Assembly (NCBI GenBank): GCA_963833115.1
Contig: CAWHWS010000002.1
Location: forward strand, 310,001 to 374,000
Direction: 5' to 3'
Origin: Hasllibacter sp963833115
GTDB taxonomy: Bacteria; Pseudomonadota; Alphaproteobacteria; Rhodobacterales; Rhodobacteraceae
Length of the DNA stretch: 64,000 nucleotides
Shown: positions 1-8,205 of the stretch, piece after piece
Numbering within the stretch: the stretch's first letter is position 1
Layout of the letters: every line of letters begins with the position of its first letter
Notes under the pieces: generated by a model
What the model was told of the DNA's origin: nothing
The model's database searches: none
Seen by the model: the letters and a program-made list of their open reading frames with translations, nothing else
Translations under genes and position numbers: made by a program

Positions 1-937
1 TGCCCGCCACCCGCAGCCGCCGCTCGCCCAGCCGCGAGGTCACGATCTTCGCCGCGTCGTCCAGCAGGGACACCCGCGGCGCCGCCGCCCTGGACGCCGC
101 GTCCTCGAGGTCCACCGTGATCGAGTAGCCCTTCACCGGGTAGACGTTCACCCGATCGCCAAAGCCCCGCGCGATCGCCCGGCTGCCCACCCCGGCGCAC
201 ACGACCGCGCCGTCGAACCGCTCCGTGGCGCCGGCGCGGTCGATCTCCACGCCCCCGCGCACGGCGCGCGCCGCGTCCACCTCGCGCCCCATCGCGAAGA
301 CGACGCCGCGCCGCGCCAGCCAGTCCCCCAGGCCGACCGTGAACTTGTGGATGTCCCCGGTCGAATCGCTCTGCGTCCAGTACCCGCCGACATACGTCCC
401 CCGCAGGGCCGGCTCCCGCGCCCGCACCTCCGCCCCGCTCAGCTCCTGTCGCTCGAGCCCCGCGCGGCGGTAGATCTCGCTGACCCGCCGCGCATGCGCC
501 ATGTCCGCCTCGGTGCCGTAGAAATGCAGGATGCCCGCCGGGGAGAAGTCGAAGTCGAGCCCCGCCACCTCCGCCATCTCCATCATCAGGGGGCGCGCCG
601 CGAGCGCCAGGCGGACCGTCTCCTCGGTGCGCGCCTCGTGGCGCGGGATCGCCGCCAGGAACTCCGCCATCCAGGTGATCTTGTGCCATCGCGGCCCCGG
701 ATGGACCCTGAGCGGCGCGTCCCGCCGCAGCAGCCACTTGAGGCCCTTGAGCACCGTCGACCACTGGTTCCAGGTCTCCGCGTTGGAGGCGGAGAGCTGG
801 CCCCCGTTGGCGAAGCTCGTCTCCATCGCCGCATAGCGCCGCCGGTCCACGACCGTGACGTCGAAGCCCCGCGCATGCAGCGCGTAGGCGGTGGTGACCC
901 CGGTGATCCCGGCTCCGATGACGGCGATATGGCTCAT
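1..937 (-). CDS. dadA: D-amino acid dehydrogenase / glycine-oxidase-like flavoprotein (3' end outside window)
   Basis: The protein starts at the ATG at 937 and runs off the left edge, leaving about 312 codons. The N-terminus is MSHIAVIGAGITGVTTAYAL, a dinucleotide-binding GxGxxG motif of the DAO/DadA fold, followed by ETSFANGGQLSASNAE, typical of DadA. The family oxidises D-amino acids (or glycine, in ThiO relatives) with FAD and passes electrons to the respiratory chain. A tandem glycine riboswitch lies in its leader (985-1165), so glycine or a glycine-derived route is a plausible substrate or signal. The call as DadA rather than glycine oxidase rests on similarity of the N-terminal half only; the C-terminal substrate domain is not visible. 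Confidence 0.85.
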   Translation of the reverse strand, partial: MSHIAVIGAGITGVTTAYALHARGFDVTVVDRRRYAAMETSFANGGQLSASNAETWNQWSTVLKGLKWLLRRDAPLRVHPGPRWHKITWMAEFLAAIPRHEARTEETVRLALAARPLMMEMAEVAGLDFDFSPAGILHFYGTEADMAHARRVSEIYRRAGLERQELSGAEVRAREPALRGTYVGGYWTQSDSTGDIHKFTVGLGDWLARRGVVFAMGREVDAARAVRGGVEIDRAGATERFDGAVVCAGVGSRAIARGFGDRVNVYPVKGYSITVDLEDAASRAAAPRVSLLDDAAKIVTSRLGERRLRVAG

Positions 938-984
938 GCGTCTTCCCCCGCGAGGATGCGGCCCGGCCGCGCCGGTGCCCGCCC

Positions 985-1165
985 CCTCCGTCGAAGACCT
1001 GAGAGTTTCACCGCCGGCCCGCGGGGCCGATCGGCTTGCTCCTACGGTGGCCGCCATGGGGGCGACGCTCTCCGGAGTGTCGGCGCGCGGCCGGTCCTGG
1101 GTGCCTGAGAGTTTCCGGGGCGGTTGCTCCTTCGGCGGCGGTCTCCCGCTCTCTCCCGGTCGCGC
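985..1165 (-). promoter_or_regulatory. Tandem glycine riboswitch
   Basis: Read on the minus strand, two copies of the glycine-aptamer core are present. The first (about 1165-1095) holds GCCGAAGGAGCAA followed by GGAAACTCTCAGGCACC. A short linker follows, then the second (about 1085-985) holds CCGTAGGAGCAAGCC followed by GTGAAACTCTCAGGTC. These are the conserved features of tandem gcvT-type aptamers. The dadA-like start codon lies about 48 bases beyond the second aptamer, with a GGGGGAA ribosome-binding site. No obvious terminator was seen, so control may act at translation initiation. I have not folded the element computationally. Confidence 0.9.
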
Positions 1166-1271
1166 GCATGTCTGCCCGCGGCGTTATCGCCCGCCTCGGC
1201 GCCGCGCAAATCAAATCGCCACCGCGCCGCGCCGCCTTGGCAAGCGCGCCGCCGCCCGGCATTCGGACGCC

Positions 1272-1979
1272 ATGGCAGTCACCGGCTCCCAGGCGATCCG
1301 CTCCTATTACCGCGTCAGGCAGGCGATGGGCGTCCAGGGCCTCCTGCTGCCCGTCCTGCTCGTGGGCGGCTCGCTCTATTCCGGCGATCCCCTGCCGCCC
1401 GCTCTGTCCGACTACGTCTACACCCCGTTCGCCCCGATCTTCACCGGGGTGATGTTCTCCATCGGCGTCTTCCTCCTGAGCTATCTGGGCTACCGGCGCG
1501 CCGGCGGGCCCGCCTGGATCACCGACCGGCGGGTGAGCACGCTGGCCGGCCTCGGCGCGCTGGGCGTCGCGCTCTTTCCCAACGACACCTTCGACCCCTG
1601 CGGCGAGCTCACCATCCGCATGTTCTCGCCCGCCGGGGTCGCGCACGTCGTCGCCGCGGGGGTGTTCCTCACGATGACCTGCGTGTTCTGCCTGCACCTC
1701 TTCCGCCGCCGCATCGTCGGCGACCGCCGGCCGCAGAAGGACCGCCGCAACGCGGTCTACCTCGCCTGCGGGCTCGTCATCCTCGGCGCGCTCCTGGGGC
1801 TGGCCTACTACTTCCTGGGCATGGATCTCGCCGACCGCTGCGCCGTCGCGCATCTCAAGCCCGTCCTCTGGCTGGAGGTCGCGACCGTCTGGGCCTTCGG
1901 CCTCGCCTGGCTCGTCAAGGGCGGCGGCGTCCGGCCCCTCAACGACGGCTACCGCGGCGCCGGCCTCGCAGGCCCCTAG
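1272..1979 (+). CDS. Six-helix integral membrane protein, DUF998-like, unknown function
   Basis: The protein has 235 residues starting MAVTGSQAIRSYYRVRQAMG. Six hydrophobic segments can be read: around GLLLPVLLVGG, FTGVMFSIGVFLLSYLGY, LAGLGALGVALF, HVVAAGVFLTMTCVFCLHLF, VYLACGLVILGALLGLAYYF and WLEVATVWAFGLAWLV. The spacing resembles DUF998 family membrane proteins, but I do not recognise a diagnostic motif. An upstream in-frame extension exists but overlaps the riboswitch region and has no helix pattern, so the ATG at 1272 was chosen. The gene is divergent from the dadA-like gene and 32 bases upstream of dinB. Function unknown. Confidence 0.7.
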   Translation: MAVTGSQAIRSYYRVRQAMGVQGLLLPVLLVGGSLYSGDPLPPALSDYVYTPFAPIFTGVMFSIGVFLLSYLGYRRAGGPAWITDRRVSTLAGLGALGVALFPNDTFDPCGELTIRMFSPAGVAHVVAAGVFLTMTCVFCLHLFRRRIVGDRRPQKDRRNAVYLACGLVILGALLGLAYYFLGMDLADRCAVAHLKPVLWLEVATVWAFGLAWLVKGGGVRPLNDGYRGAGLAGP

Positions 1980-2011
1980 AACGGGCCGCGAACACCGCGT
2001 ATCCAGGGGCC

Positions 2012-3268
2012 ATGCCCGCCCTGTGCCGCGACTGCCTGACCCCCGACGACGGCGCCCCCCGCCGCTGCCCGGCCTGCGGCTCGCCCCGCGTCGTCGCGCA
2101 CCCCGAGCTCTTCTCCCTCGGCGTCGCCCACATGGATTGCGACGCCTTCTACGCCAGCGTCGAGAAGCGCGACGACCCGAGCCTCGCCGGCAAGCCCGTC
2201 ATCATCGGCGGCGGCGTCCGCGGCGTCGTCTCGACCGCGTGCTACGTCGCGCGCGTGCGCGGCGTGCGCTCCGCGATGCCGATGTGGCGCGCCCTCGCGC
2301 TCTGCCCCGAGGCCGTCGTCATCAGGCCCCGCGGCGCCGCCTACGTGGAGGCCTCCCGCGCCATCCGCGTCATGATGGACGCGATGACCCCGGCGGTGGA
2401 GCCCCTCTCGCTGGACGAGGCGTTCCTCGACCTGCGCGGCACCGCCGCCCTCCACGGCGCGCCCCCCGCGGTGATGCTCGCCCGCCTGCTGAAACGCATG
2501 GAGGACGAGCTCGGCCTGACCGGCTCCGTCGGGCTCAGCCACAACAAGTTCCTGGCCAAGCTCGCCTCCGACCTCGACAAGCCGCGCGGCTTCACCGTCA
2601 TCGGCGCCGCCGAGACCGAAGCCCGCCTCGCCCCGCTGCCGATCGCCAAGATCTGGGGCGCCGGCCCCGTCATGCAGGACCGGCTCGAGCGCGCCGGCAT
2701 CCGCACCTTCGGGGATCTGCGCCGCTGGGACCGCCGGGACCTCGCCGCTCGCTTCGGCTCGGGGGGCGAGCGCCTGCACGACCTCTGCCGCGGCATCGAT
2801 TCGCGCCGGGTGAAGCCGGACCGCGCCGTGAAGTCGCTCTCGAACGAGACCACCTTCCACGCCGATACCCGCGATCCGGACGTGCTCGACGGCCATATCT
2901 GGCGCCTCGCGGACAAGGTCTCCGGCCGCGCCAAGGCCAAGGGCCTCTCGGGCCGCGTCGTCACCCTCAAGCTCAAGCGCGCGAGCCATTCGCTCCTGAC
3001 CCGCCGCACCTCCCTGCGCGAGCCCACGCAGCTCGCCGACACGATCTACCGCGCCGCCCGCGCCCTCTTCGACGAGACGCCCCACGTCACCGACTACCGC
3101 CTCCTCGGGGTGGGCCTCTCCGATCTGGCGCCCGCCGCGCGCGCCGATCTCTCGGCCGACCTCCTCGACCCCGCGGCCCCCCGCCGCGCCCTCGCCGAGC
3201 GCGCCACCGACGCGATCCGCGCGCGCTTCGGCGCCGACGCGATCCGCAAGGGCCGCGCCCTGCGCTAG
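2012..3268 (+). CDS. dinB: DNA polymerase IV (Y-family translesion polymerase) with N-terminal zinc ribbon
   Basis: This is a 418-residue Y-family polymerase that bypasses lesions in damaged DNA. The N-terminus carries CRDC (5-8) and CPAC (19-22), a four-cysteine ribbon absent from E. coli DinB. The catalytic motifs follow: HMDCDAFYASVE with Asp42 and Asp44, then LSLDEAFLD (SLDE at 133-136). GSVGLSHNKFLAKLASDLDKP is the finger/palm signature, and KSLSNETTF with a little-finger domain is at the C-terminus. The ATG at 2012 is the first in frame giving the ribbon. It ends 4 bases from the convergent formylglutamate hydrolase gene. Confidence 0.95.
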   Translation: MPALCRDCLTPDDGAPRRCPACGSPRVVAHPELFSLGVAHMDCDAFYASVEKRDDPSLAGKPVIIGGGVRGVVSTACYVARVRGVRSAMPMWRALALCPEAVVIRPRGAAYVEASRAIRVMMDAMTPAVEPLSLDEAFLDLRGTAALHGAPPAVMLARLLKRMEDELGLTGSVGLSHNKFLAKLASDLDKPRGFTVIGAAETEARLAPLPIAKIWGAGPVMQDRLERAGIRTFGDLRRWDRRDLAARFGSGGERLHDLCRGIDSRRVKPDRAVKSLSNETTFHADTRDPDVLDGHIWRLADKVSGRAKAKGLSGRVVTLKLKRASHSLLTRRTSLREPTQLADTIYRAARALFDETPHVTDYRLLGVGLSDLAPAARADLSADLLDPAAPRRALAERATDAIRARFGADAIRKGRALR

Positions 3269-3272
3269 CCGG

Positions 3273-4130
3273 TCACTCGGCCGCCATCGCCCGCGCCTCG
3301 CCGGCCTCGAGCGCGCAGATCCGCGCGGCCACCGCGCCCAGGCGCCCGCGCATCTCCGCGAAGCCCGAATGCGGCTCCACCGCGGCCTCGTCCATGTAGA
3401 GCGCGCGGTCGATCTCCACCTGGACGGCGTGCTGCGCGCGCGACGGCCGGCCATAGGCCCGCGCGATGTAGGCGCCCGCGAAGGGTGCGTTGCGCGCCAC
3501 GCGGAAGCCCGCCTCGACGAAGATCGTCTCGATCGCCTCCACCCTGTCCGCACCGGCCGCCGCCCCGAACCTGTCGCCCAGCACCACCTCCGGCCGCGGC
3601 CCGCGCCCGCCGCCCTCGATCGCCTCGTGCGGCATCGAATGGCAGTCGATGAGGAGCGACGCCCCGAACCCCGCGCGCGCCTCGTCCAGGAGGTCCTGCA
3701 GCGCGCCGTGATAGGGGCGCCAGACGTCGCGGATGCGCCGCTGCGCCTCCTGGAGCGTCATCTTCCCCGAGTAGATCGGCCGCCCCCCCGCCACCACCCG
3801 CGGGATCACGCCCAGGCCGCTCGCGATGCGCGGGTTGTGCGCCACCCGCCGCGCCCCTTCGACCAGGGCGGGGTCGAGCTCGTCCGCTGCCCGGTTGAGG
3901 TCGAGGAACGCCCGCGGCATCCGCGCCGAGAGGAGCGGCGCCCCGTGCGACGGCGCGTCCCCCCAGAGCCGGTCGACATAGGCGTCCTCCGAGGACCGGA
4001 TCGCCCGCCCGCTCAGGATCGCGCCGCGCAGGAAGGCCGGCGTGTACTCGCGGCCCGAATGCGGCGAGGCGAAGACCGCGCCCGTCTCGCGCCGCGCCGG
4101 CAGGATCAGCTCGAAGGCCCCGTCAGTCAT
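3273..4130 (-). CDS. N-formylglutamate amidohydrolase family protein
   Basis: The protein has 285 residues and hydrolyses N-formylglutamate or related N-formyl amino acids to formate and the amino acid; in the Hut route this is the last step of histidine degradation. Family features visible are FASPHSGREY near the N-terminus, SEDAYVDRLW, FLDLNRAADELDP, and LLIDCHSMPHEA, which supplies metal-binding and catalytic residues. The start MTDGAFEL at 4130 fits the family better than the upstream ATG at 4154. No other hut genes are nearby, so participation in histidine catabolism is not shown. Convergent with dinB. Confidence 0.9.
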   Translation of the reverse strand: MTDGAFELILPARRETGAVFASPHSGREYTPAFLRGAILSGRAIRSSEDAYVDRLWGDAPSHGAPLLSARMPRAFLDLNRAADELDPALVEGARRVAHNPRIASGLGVIPRVVAGGRPIYSGKMTLQEAQRRIRDVWRPYHGALQDLLDEARAGFGASLLIDCHSMPHEAIEGGGRGPRPEVVLGDRFGAAAGADRVEAIETIFVEAGFRVARNAPFAGAYIARAYGRPSRAQHAVQVEIDRALYMDEAAVEPHSGFAEMRGRLGAVAARICALEAGEARAMAAE

Positions 4131-4297
4131 CACGTCTCCCCGCCTCCCCGCCACTTAGCGGCGCGGATGCTGCCGGCGAACCCCCTTGTGCGCCCGATCG
4201 TTCCCTTCTATCAGCCGCGGACCGACGCGGGCCCTCCCGCGTCTCGTGCGTTTCGGGCCCCGCCCGCGCGCGGGGCGAAGCGGGCCCGTCCGGTCGA

Positions 4298-4372
4298 GGG
4301 CGATTAGCTCAGCGGTAGAGCACTTCGTTGACATCGAAGGGGTCACTGGTTCGATCCCAGTATCGCCCACCA
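4298..4372 (+). tRNA. tRNA-Val (anticodon GAC)
   Basis: The acceptor stem GGGCGAT pairs with ATCGCCC; the D-arm holds AGCTCAGCGGTAGAGC; the anticodon stem CTTCG/CGAAG closes the loop TTGACAT, giving anticodon GAC; the T-arm reads GGTTCGATCC. The discriminator A is followed by an encoded CCA at 4370-4372. It stands alone, 83 bases upstream of rpmJ, with no attachment-site duplication seen downstream. Confidence 0.97.
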
Positions 4373-4455
4373 CGCCCGACGGGCGAGACAGATCACCGCC
4401 CGGACGGGCACCGAAACCGACAGGCGCGCGAGCGCCGCGACCCGAGGAGAGACCC

Positions 4456-4581
4456 ATGAAGGTCCGCAACTCGCTCCGCTCGCTCAAGAGCCGCCACCGC
4501 GACTGCCGCGTCGTCCGCCGCAAGGGCCGCGTCTACGTGATCAACAAGACCCAGCCCCGCTTCAAGGCCCGCCAGGGCTGA
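4456..4581 (+). CDS. rpmJ: 50S ribosomal protein L36 (41-residue type)
   Basis: The 41-residue basic protein MKVRNSLRSLKSRHRDCRVV is followed by RRKGRVYVINKTQPRFKARQG. It is the longer L36 form typical of alphaproteobacteria, with Cys17 as the only cysteine, so it lacks the four-ligand zinc site of the C+ form. A GAGGAGAG ribosome-binding site lies directly upstream. A hairpin terminator follows at 4621-4648. Confidence 0.95.
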   Translation: MKVRNSLRSLKSRHRDCRVVRRKGRVYVINKTQPRFKARQG

Positions 4582-4620
4582 GCGTCGCCGGGGCCGGGCT
4601 TTCGGCTCGCGAACCATCAC

Positions 4621-4648
4621 GGGCGTCGCCCTCGCCGGGGCGGCGCCC
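4621..4648 (+). terminator. Hairpin terminator after rpmJ
   Basis: A ten-base-pair stem (4621-4630 with 4639-4648, one G-U pair) with an 8-base loop sits 40 bases after the rpmJ stop. It is followed by only a short T stretch. It also lies between convergent genes and could serve both strands. Confidence 0.55.
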
Positions 4649-4662
4649 GTTCGCGTGCGGAC

Positions 4663-6339
4663 CTAGCGCAGGATGCGCTCCGCCAGCATCCGCACCACGA
4701 TGTCCTGGCTCATGAACCCCGTCACCGGCAGGCCCCGCGCCTCCTGGTAGCGGCGCAGGGCCCGGCGCGTGTCGCGGTCGAACGTCCCGTCGACCGGTCC
4801 GGGCTCGAGCCCGAACGCCTCCAGCCCCGCCTCCACGAGCCGCCGCCCGATCGGATCGAGCCCGAGCCGCGCCTCCGTCTCCTCCGCCAGCCGCCGCGCC
4901 TGTCCGTCGCCTCCCGCGTCCGCGCCCGATCCGGTCAGCTCGCGCAGCCGCCGCAGGGCCGCGTCCCGGTAGGCCCCGTCGGGGTTCTCCTCCAGGTAGC
5001 GACGGTAGTCGCCCGGCCGGTCCCGCTCCTGCGCCGCGCGCCAGGTCCGCCGGTCGCGCGCCGTCACGCGCCCGCGCGCCTCCTCGGCCATCGCGTCGAG
5101 CCGCGCCTCGGCCCCGGACGCGTACACCCCGTCCGGGAACCGCTCCAGATACCGGCGCAGCCCGTCCGCGCTCCCGTCCGCCCCCGTCCGCGCCCAGTAG
5201 TCGCGATCGCCGCGCTCGACCTCGGCCCGCCGCCGCTCGCGTTCCACGTCGAGCTCGGCCTGCCGCCGCGCGCCCTGCGCGTCCAGCACCCGGAGCTGCT
5301 CTCCCGTCAGGAACCCGGTCTCCTCGTAGCCGTTCCGCGCCTGCCAAGCGCCGATCGCCCGGCGGCTCCCCGCGCCGAAGATCCCGTCCACCCCGCGCGT
5401 GTCGAAGCCCAGCAGCACCAGGTCCGACTGCGCCCCCCGCCGGTCCTCCCGGCTGAGGTTCAGGTCCGCCTCCGCCTCGCGGGCCTCGCGCGACGGGTCC
5501 TCGGTGATCGCCGCCAGCCGGTCGCGCGCGACCCGCGCATACTGCCCGTTCGGGTACCGGCGAAGATAGCTCTCGTAGCCGGTCCGGTTGTCGAACCGCT
5601 CGACGACCTCCCAGTAGCTCCCCTCCACCGAACCCTCCGGCGCGCTCGCCGCCCGGCCCGATCCGAGGACCGCCATCCCATCGCCGTCCAGCCCCCGCGC
5701 GGACAGCCCCCTCTGGCGCAGGTCCGCCTCCCGCAGCACGCCGCCCGGCCGCGTGAGGACCTCGCGCACCGCGTCCATCACCGCGTCCGCGTCCCCCGCC
5801 GCGACCGGCACCCGCAGGCCCACCGGCGTCGACCCCGGCTCGAGCCCGCGCATCACCGGGCCGTCGCCGTCCGCGTCCCCGTCCGGCCCGCCCAGCAGGA
5901 GGGCCGCACGCCCGCCCCCCCCGCCCATCGCCGCCGCGATCAGGTCCACGGGCACCGCCCCGGCCGGCACCTCCGTCAGGTCCGGGAACCCGTCCACGTC
6001 GGCGCCCAGCATCCAGAGGCTGCTGCCCACGCGCACGAACTGCCCCAGGAGCACCACGAGCCGCCCGTCATCCGCGTCCGCCCGGTCGGCGAACCGCTTC
6101 ACCGCCCGCAGCATCTCGCGCTGGTCCGCGTCGTAGGCGTCGTCCACCTCGAAGCCCGCCCCCTCGATCGCGCGCCGCACCTCGCGCAGGTCCCCGCCGA
6201 GGTCGAGGTCGTCGAGCCGCCGGTACTCGTCGTTCGCGATGAGGAGCGCCCGGTCCTCCGCCGCCGCCGGCGAGGCCGGCAGGGAAGCGGCACTGCCGAG
6301 GAGGAGCGTCAGGACGATGGATCGCGTGGTGAAGGTCAT
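4663..6339 (-). CDS. Secreted caspase-fold protein lacking the catalytic dyad, with two peptidoglycan-binding domains
   Basis: The protein has 558 residues. A signal peptide ends near ASPAAAED (about 27). Residues 29-200 match the start of the caspase/metacaspase fold (ALLIANDEYRRLDDLDL, then an alternating beta/alpha pattern). The usual SGHG histidine motif is replaced by LLGQF near 98-101, and the usual DACR cysteine motif by LLLGGPD near 147-153, so it is probably catalytically dead. Three repeats of the form YWEVVERFD...YLRRYPNGQY follow (about 242-270, 380-410, 430-460). PGBD1 peptidoglycan-binding modules lie at about 296-352 and 505-555. This suggests a periplasmic or envelope role; function is inferred only. 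Confidence 0.75.
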   Translation of the reverse strand: MTFTTRSIVLTLLLGSAASLPASPAAAEDRALLIANDEYRRLDDLDLGGDLREVRRAIEGAGFEVDDAYDADQREMLRAVKRFADRADADDGRLVVLLGQFVRVGSSLWMLGADVDGFPDLTEVPAGAVPVDLIAAAMGGGGGRAALLLGGPDGDADGDGPVMRGLEPGSTPVGLRVPVAAGDADAVMDAVREVLTRPGGVLREADLRQRGLSARGLDGDGMAVLGSGRAASAPEGSVEGSYWEVVERFDNRTGYESYLRRYPNGQYARVARDRLAAITEDPSREAREAEADLNLSREDRRGAQSDLVLLGFDTRGVDGIFGAGSRRAIGAWQARNGYEETGFLTGEQLRVLDAQGARRQAELDVERERRRAEVERGDRDYWARTGADGSADGLRRYLERFPDGVYASGAEARLDAMAEEARGRVTARDRRTWRAAQERDRPGDYRRYLEENPDGAYRDAALRRLRELTGSGADAGGDGQARRLAEETEARLGLDPIGRRLVEAGLEAFGLEPGPVDGTFDRDTRRALRRYQEARGLPVTGFMSQDIVVRMLAERILR

Positions 6340-6436
6340 GTCGTCTCCTCGATGCGCCGGCCGTGGCGCGCGCCGGGCATGCGCCGAGGCGGCCCCGTCA
6401 TGCCATGACGCGCGGCCGCGCGCCGGGGTTCCGCCC

Positions 6437-7618
6437 TCAGGCGTCGTAGTCGCGCGCGTCCTCGATCACCACGCCGTCGTTCGGCAGGCCCCGCGGGCCG
6501 GCGGCCTCCACCGAGCCCCGCAGCTTGAGGTGCTCCGGCAACAACGCCTCCACCGCCGCCGGATCGCCCCCCTCGATCACCACGCGCATCGCGTCGCCGT
6601 CGCCGTCCCGCTCCGCGATCACCCGCGCCCGCACCACCCCCGGCGCCGCGGCGACCAGCGCCGCGACCTGCTCCGGCCGCACGAACATGCCCTTGATCTT
6701 CGTCGTCTGGTCCGCCCGGCCCATCCAGCCGCGGATGCGCATGTTCGTGCGCCCGCAGGGGCTCGCCCCCGGCAGCACCGCCGACAGGTCGCCCGTCGCG
6801 AACCGGACCAGCGGATAGTCCGGGTTCAACGCCGTCACCACGACCTCGCCGACCTCGCCCTCCGCGACCGGATCGCCCGTGCCCGGCCGGACGATCTCCA
6901 CGATCACGCCCTCGTCCACGACCATCCCCTGCGGCGCGCCGCCGTCGGGATCGGGCACCTCGTAGGCCACGTTCCCCAGGTCCGCCGTCGCGTAGTTCTG
7001 CAGCACCGTCACGCCCCGCTCCGCATAGGCCGCCCGCATGGAGGGAAACAGCGCCCCGCCGCCCACCGCCGCCTTCGCGATCCGGAGCGTCACCCCCTGC
7101 GCGTCCGCCCGGTCCAGGATGACCATGAGGTAGTCCGGCGTGCCCGCATAGGCCGTCGCCCCGCAGTCCAGCGCCGCCCGCACCTGCAGGTCCGTCTGCC
7201 CCGTGCCCGCCGGGATCACGGCCGCGCCCACCGCCCGCGCGCCGCTCTCGAAGATGTGGCCCGCCGGCGTGAGGTGGTAGCCGAAGCAGTTCTGCACCAC
7301 GTCCCCGGCGCCGATCCCGCAGGCATGGAGGAACCGCCCCACCCGCCACCAGTCGCGCCCCGCGCCCCCGGGCTCGTAGATCGGCCCCGGCGACTGGAAG
7401 ATGTGCGTCACCTCCCCCACCGGCATCCCCCCGAACGGCGGCGCCTCCCCCTGCCGCGCCGCCAGCTCCGACTTCCGCAGCACCGGCAGCGCCGCGAGCC
7501 CGGCGAGGCCGTCCACCGGCTCCCGCCCCGCCCGCGCCAGGTTGGCGTTCAGCGCCGCCAGCTGGTCGGCCGCCCGCGCGTCCGCGCTCCGCGTCTCCAG
7601 GTCGTCGTAATGGGTCAT
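6437..7618 (-). CDS. Phenylacetate-CoA ligase-like AMP-forming CoA ligase
   Basis: The 393-residue member of the adenylate-forming family resembles PaaK, which activates an aryl or other carboxylic acid with ATP and CoA. Visible family features are FQSPGPIYEPGG near the N-terminus, NCFGYHLTPAGH, IPAGTGQTDLQ, YAGTPDYLMVILD and NYATADLGNVAYE. The C-terminal hinge reads GWMGRADQTTKIKGMFVRPEQV. It is shorter than PaaK proper (about 430-440 residues). The gene follows the liv importer genes, separated by the opposite-strand GrpB gene, so it may have its own promoter. Substrate unknown. Confidence 0.85.
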   Translation of the reverse strand: MTHYDDLETRSADARAADQLAALNANLARAGREPVDGLAGLAALPVLRKSELAARQGEAPPFGGMPVGEVTHIFQSPGPIYEPGGAGRDWWRVGRFLHACGIGAGDVVQNCFGYHLTPAGHIFESGARAVGAAVIPAGTGQTDLQVRAALDCGATAYAGTPDYLMVILDRADAQGVTLRIAKAAVGGGALFPSMRAAYAERGVTVLQNYATADLGNVAYEVPDPDGGAPQGMVVDEGVIVEIVRPGTGDPVAEGEVGEVVVTALNPDYPLVRFATGDLSAVLPGASPCGRTNMRIRGWMGRADQTTKIKGMFVRPEQVAALVAAAPGVVRARVIAERDGDGDAMRVVIEGGDPAAVEALLPEHLKLRGSVEAAGPRGLPNDGVVIEDARDYDA

Positions 7619-7683
7619 GGGTCGCTCCGTCCGGTTTCCCGCACCCTAGGCCGCCATCGACCCGAGGCGTAGGGTCCGCGTCG

Positions 7684-8205
7684 ATGACTGATCCGCTCGT
7701 CGTGCCCCCGGACCCCGCTTGGCCCGCCGCCTTCGCGGCCGAGGCGCGCCGCCTCGCCCCCGTCGTCCCGGTGTTGCATCACATCGGCTCCACCGCCGTG
7801 CCCGGCCTCACGGCGAAGCCGACGATCGACATCCTGGGCGTCCTCCCTGCCCTCGACGGCATCCCCGTCTTCGCCCTCGCCGCCGCCGGCTACGAGCTGC
7901 GCGGCTTCGCCGGCCTGCCCGGGCGCGTGTTCCTGCGCCGGATGGAGGGGCGGCGACGCCTGGCGCACCTGCACCTCTACGCGGCGGGCGACCCGAACGT
8001 CGGGCGCCACCTCGCCTTCCGGGGCTGGCTCCGCGCCCGCCCGGACCGCGCGGCGGCCTACGGCGCACTGAAACTCGAACTCGCCGCCCGCCCCGGCCAG
8101 ACCCGCGCCGGATACGTCGAAGGCAAGGCGTCCTGGGTCCGCGCCGAGGAGGCCCGCGCCCTGGGCTGGGCCGCTCAGGACAGCCAGCGCTTGCGCCGCC
8201 GGTAG
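7684..8205 (+). CDS. GrpB/UPF0157 nucleotidyltransferase-fold protein
   Basis: The protein has 173 residues. The N-terminal half carries the UPF0157 signature HHIGSTAVPGLTAKPTIDIL (residues 32-51). A GS motif and paired aspartates of this kind are seen in the nucleotidyltransferase superfamily. RLAHLHLYAAGDPNVGRHLAFRGWLRARP is also typical. Its biochemical role is not established in the family. It lies on the opposite strand within the liv cluster, and its last 31 bases overlap the 3' end of the livF-like gene. Confidence 0.9.
   Translation: MTDPLVVPPDPAWPAAFAAEARRLAPVVPVLHHIGSTAVPGLTAKPTIDILGVLPALDGIPVFALAAAGYELRGFAGLPGRVFLRRMEGRRRLAHLHLYAAGDPNVGRHLAFRGWLRARPDRAAAYGALKLELAARPGQTRAGYVEGKASWVRAEEARALGWAAQDSQRLRRR

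Noticed and set aside
4298..4372. tRNA-Val as an integration site for a mobile element.
   Set aside because: No integrase, no duplicated 3' end and ordinary housekeeping genes on both sides.
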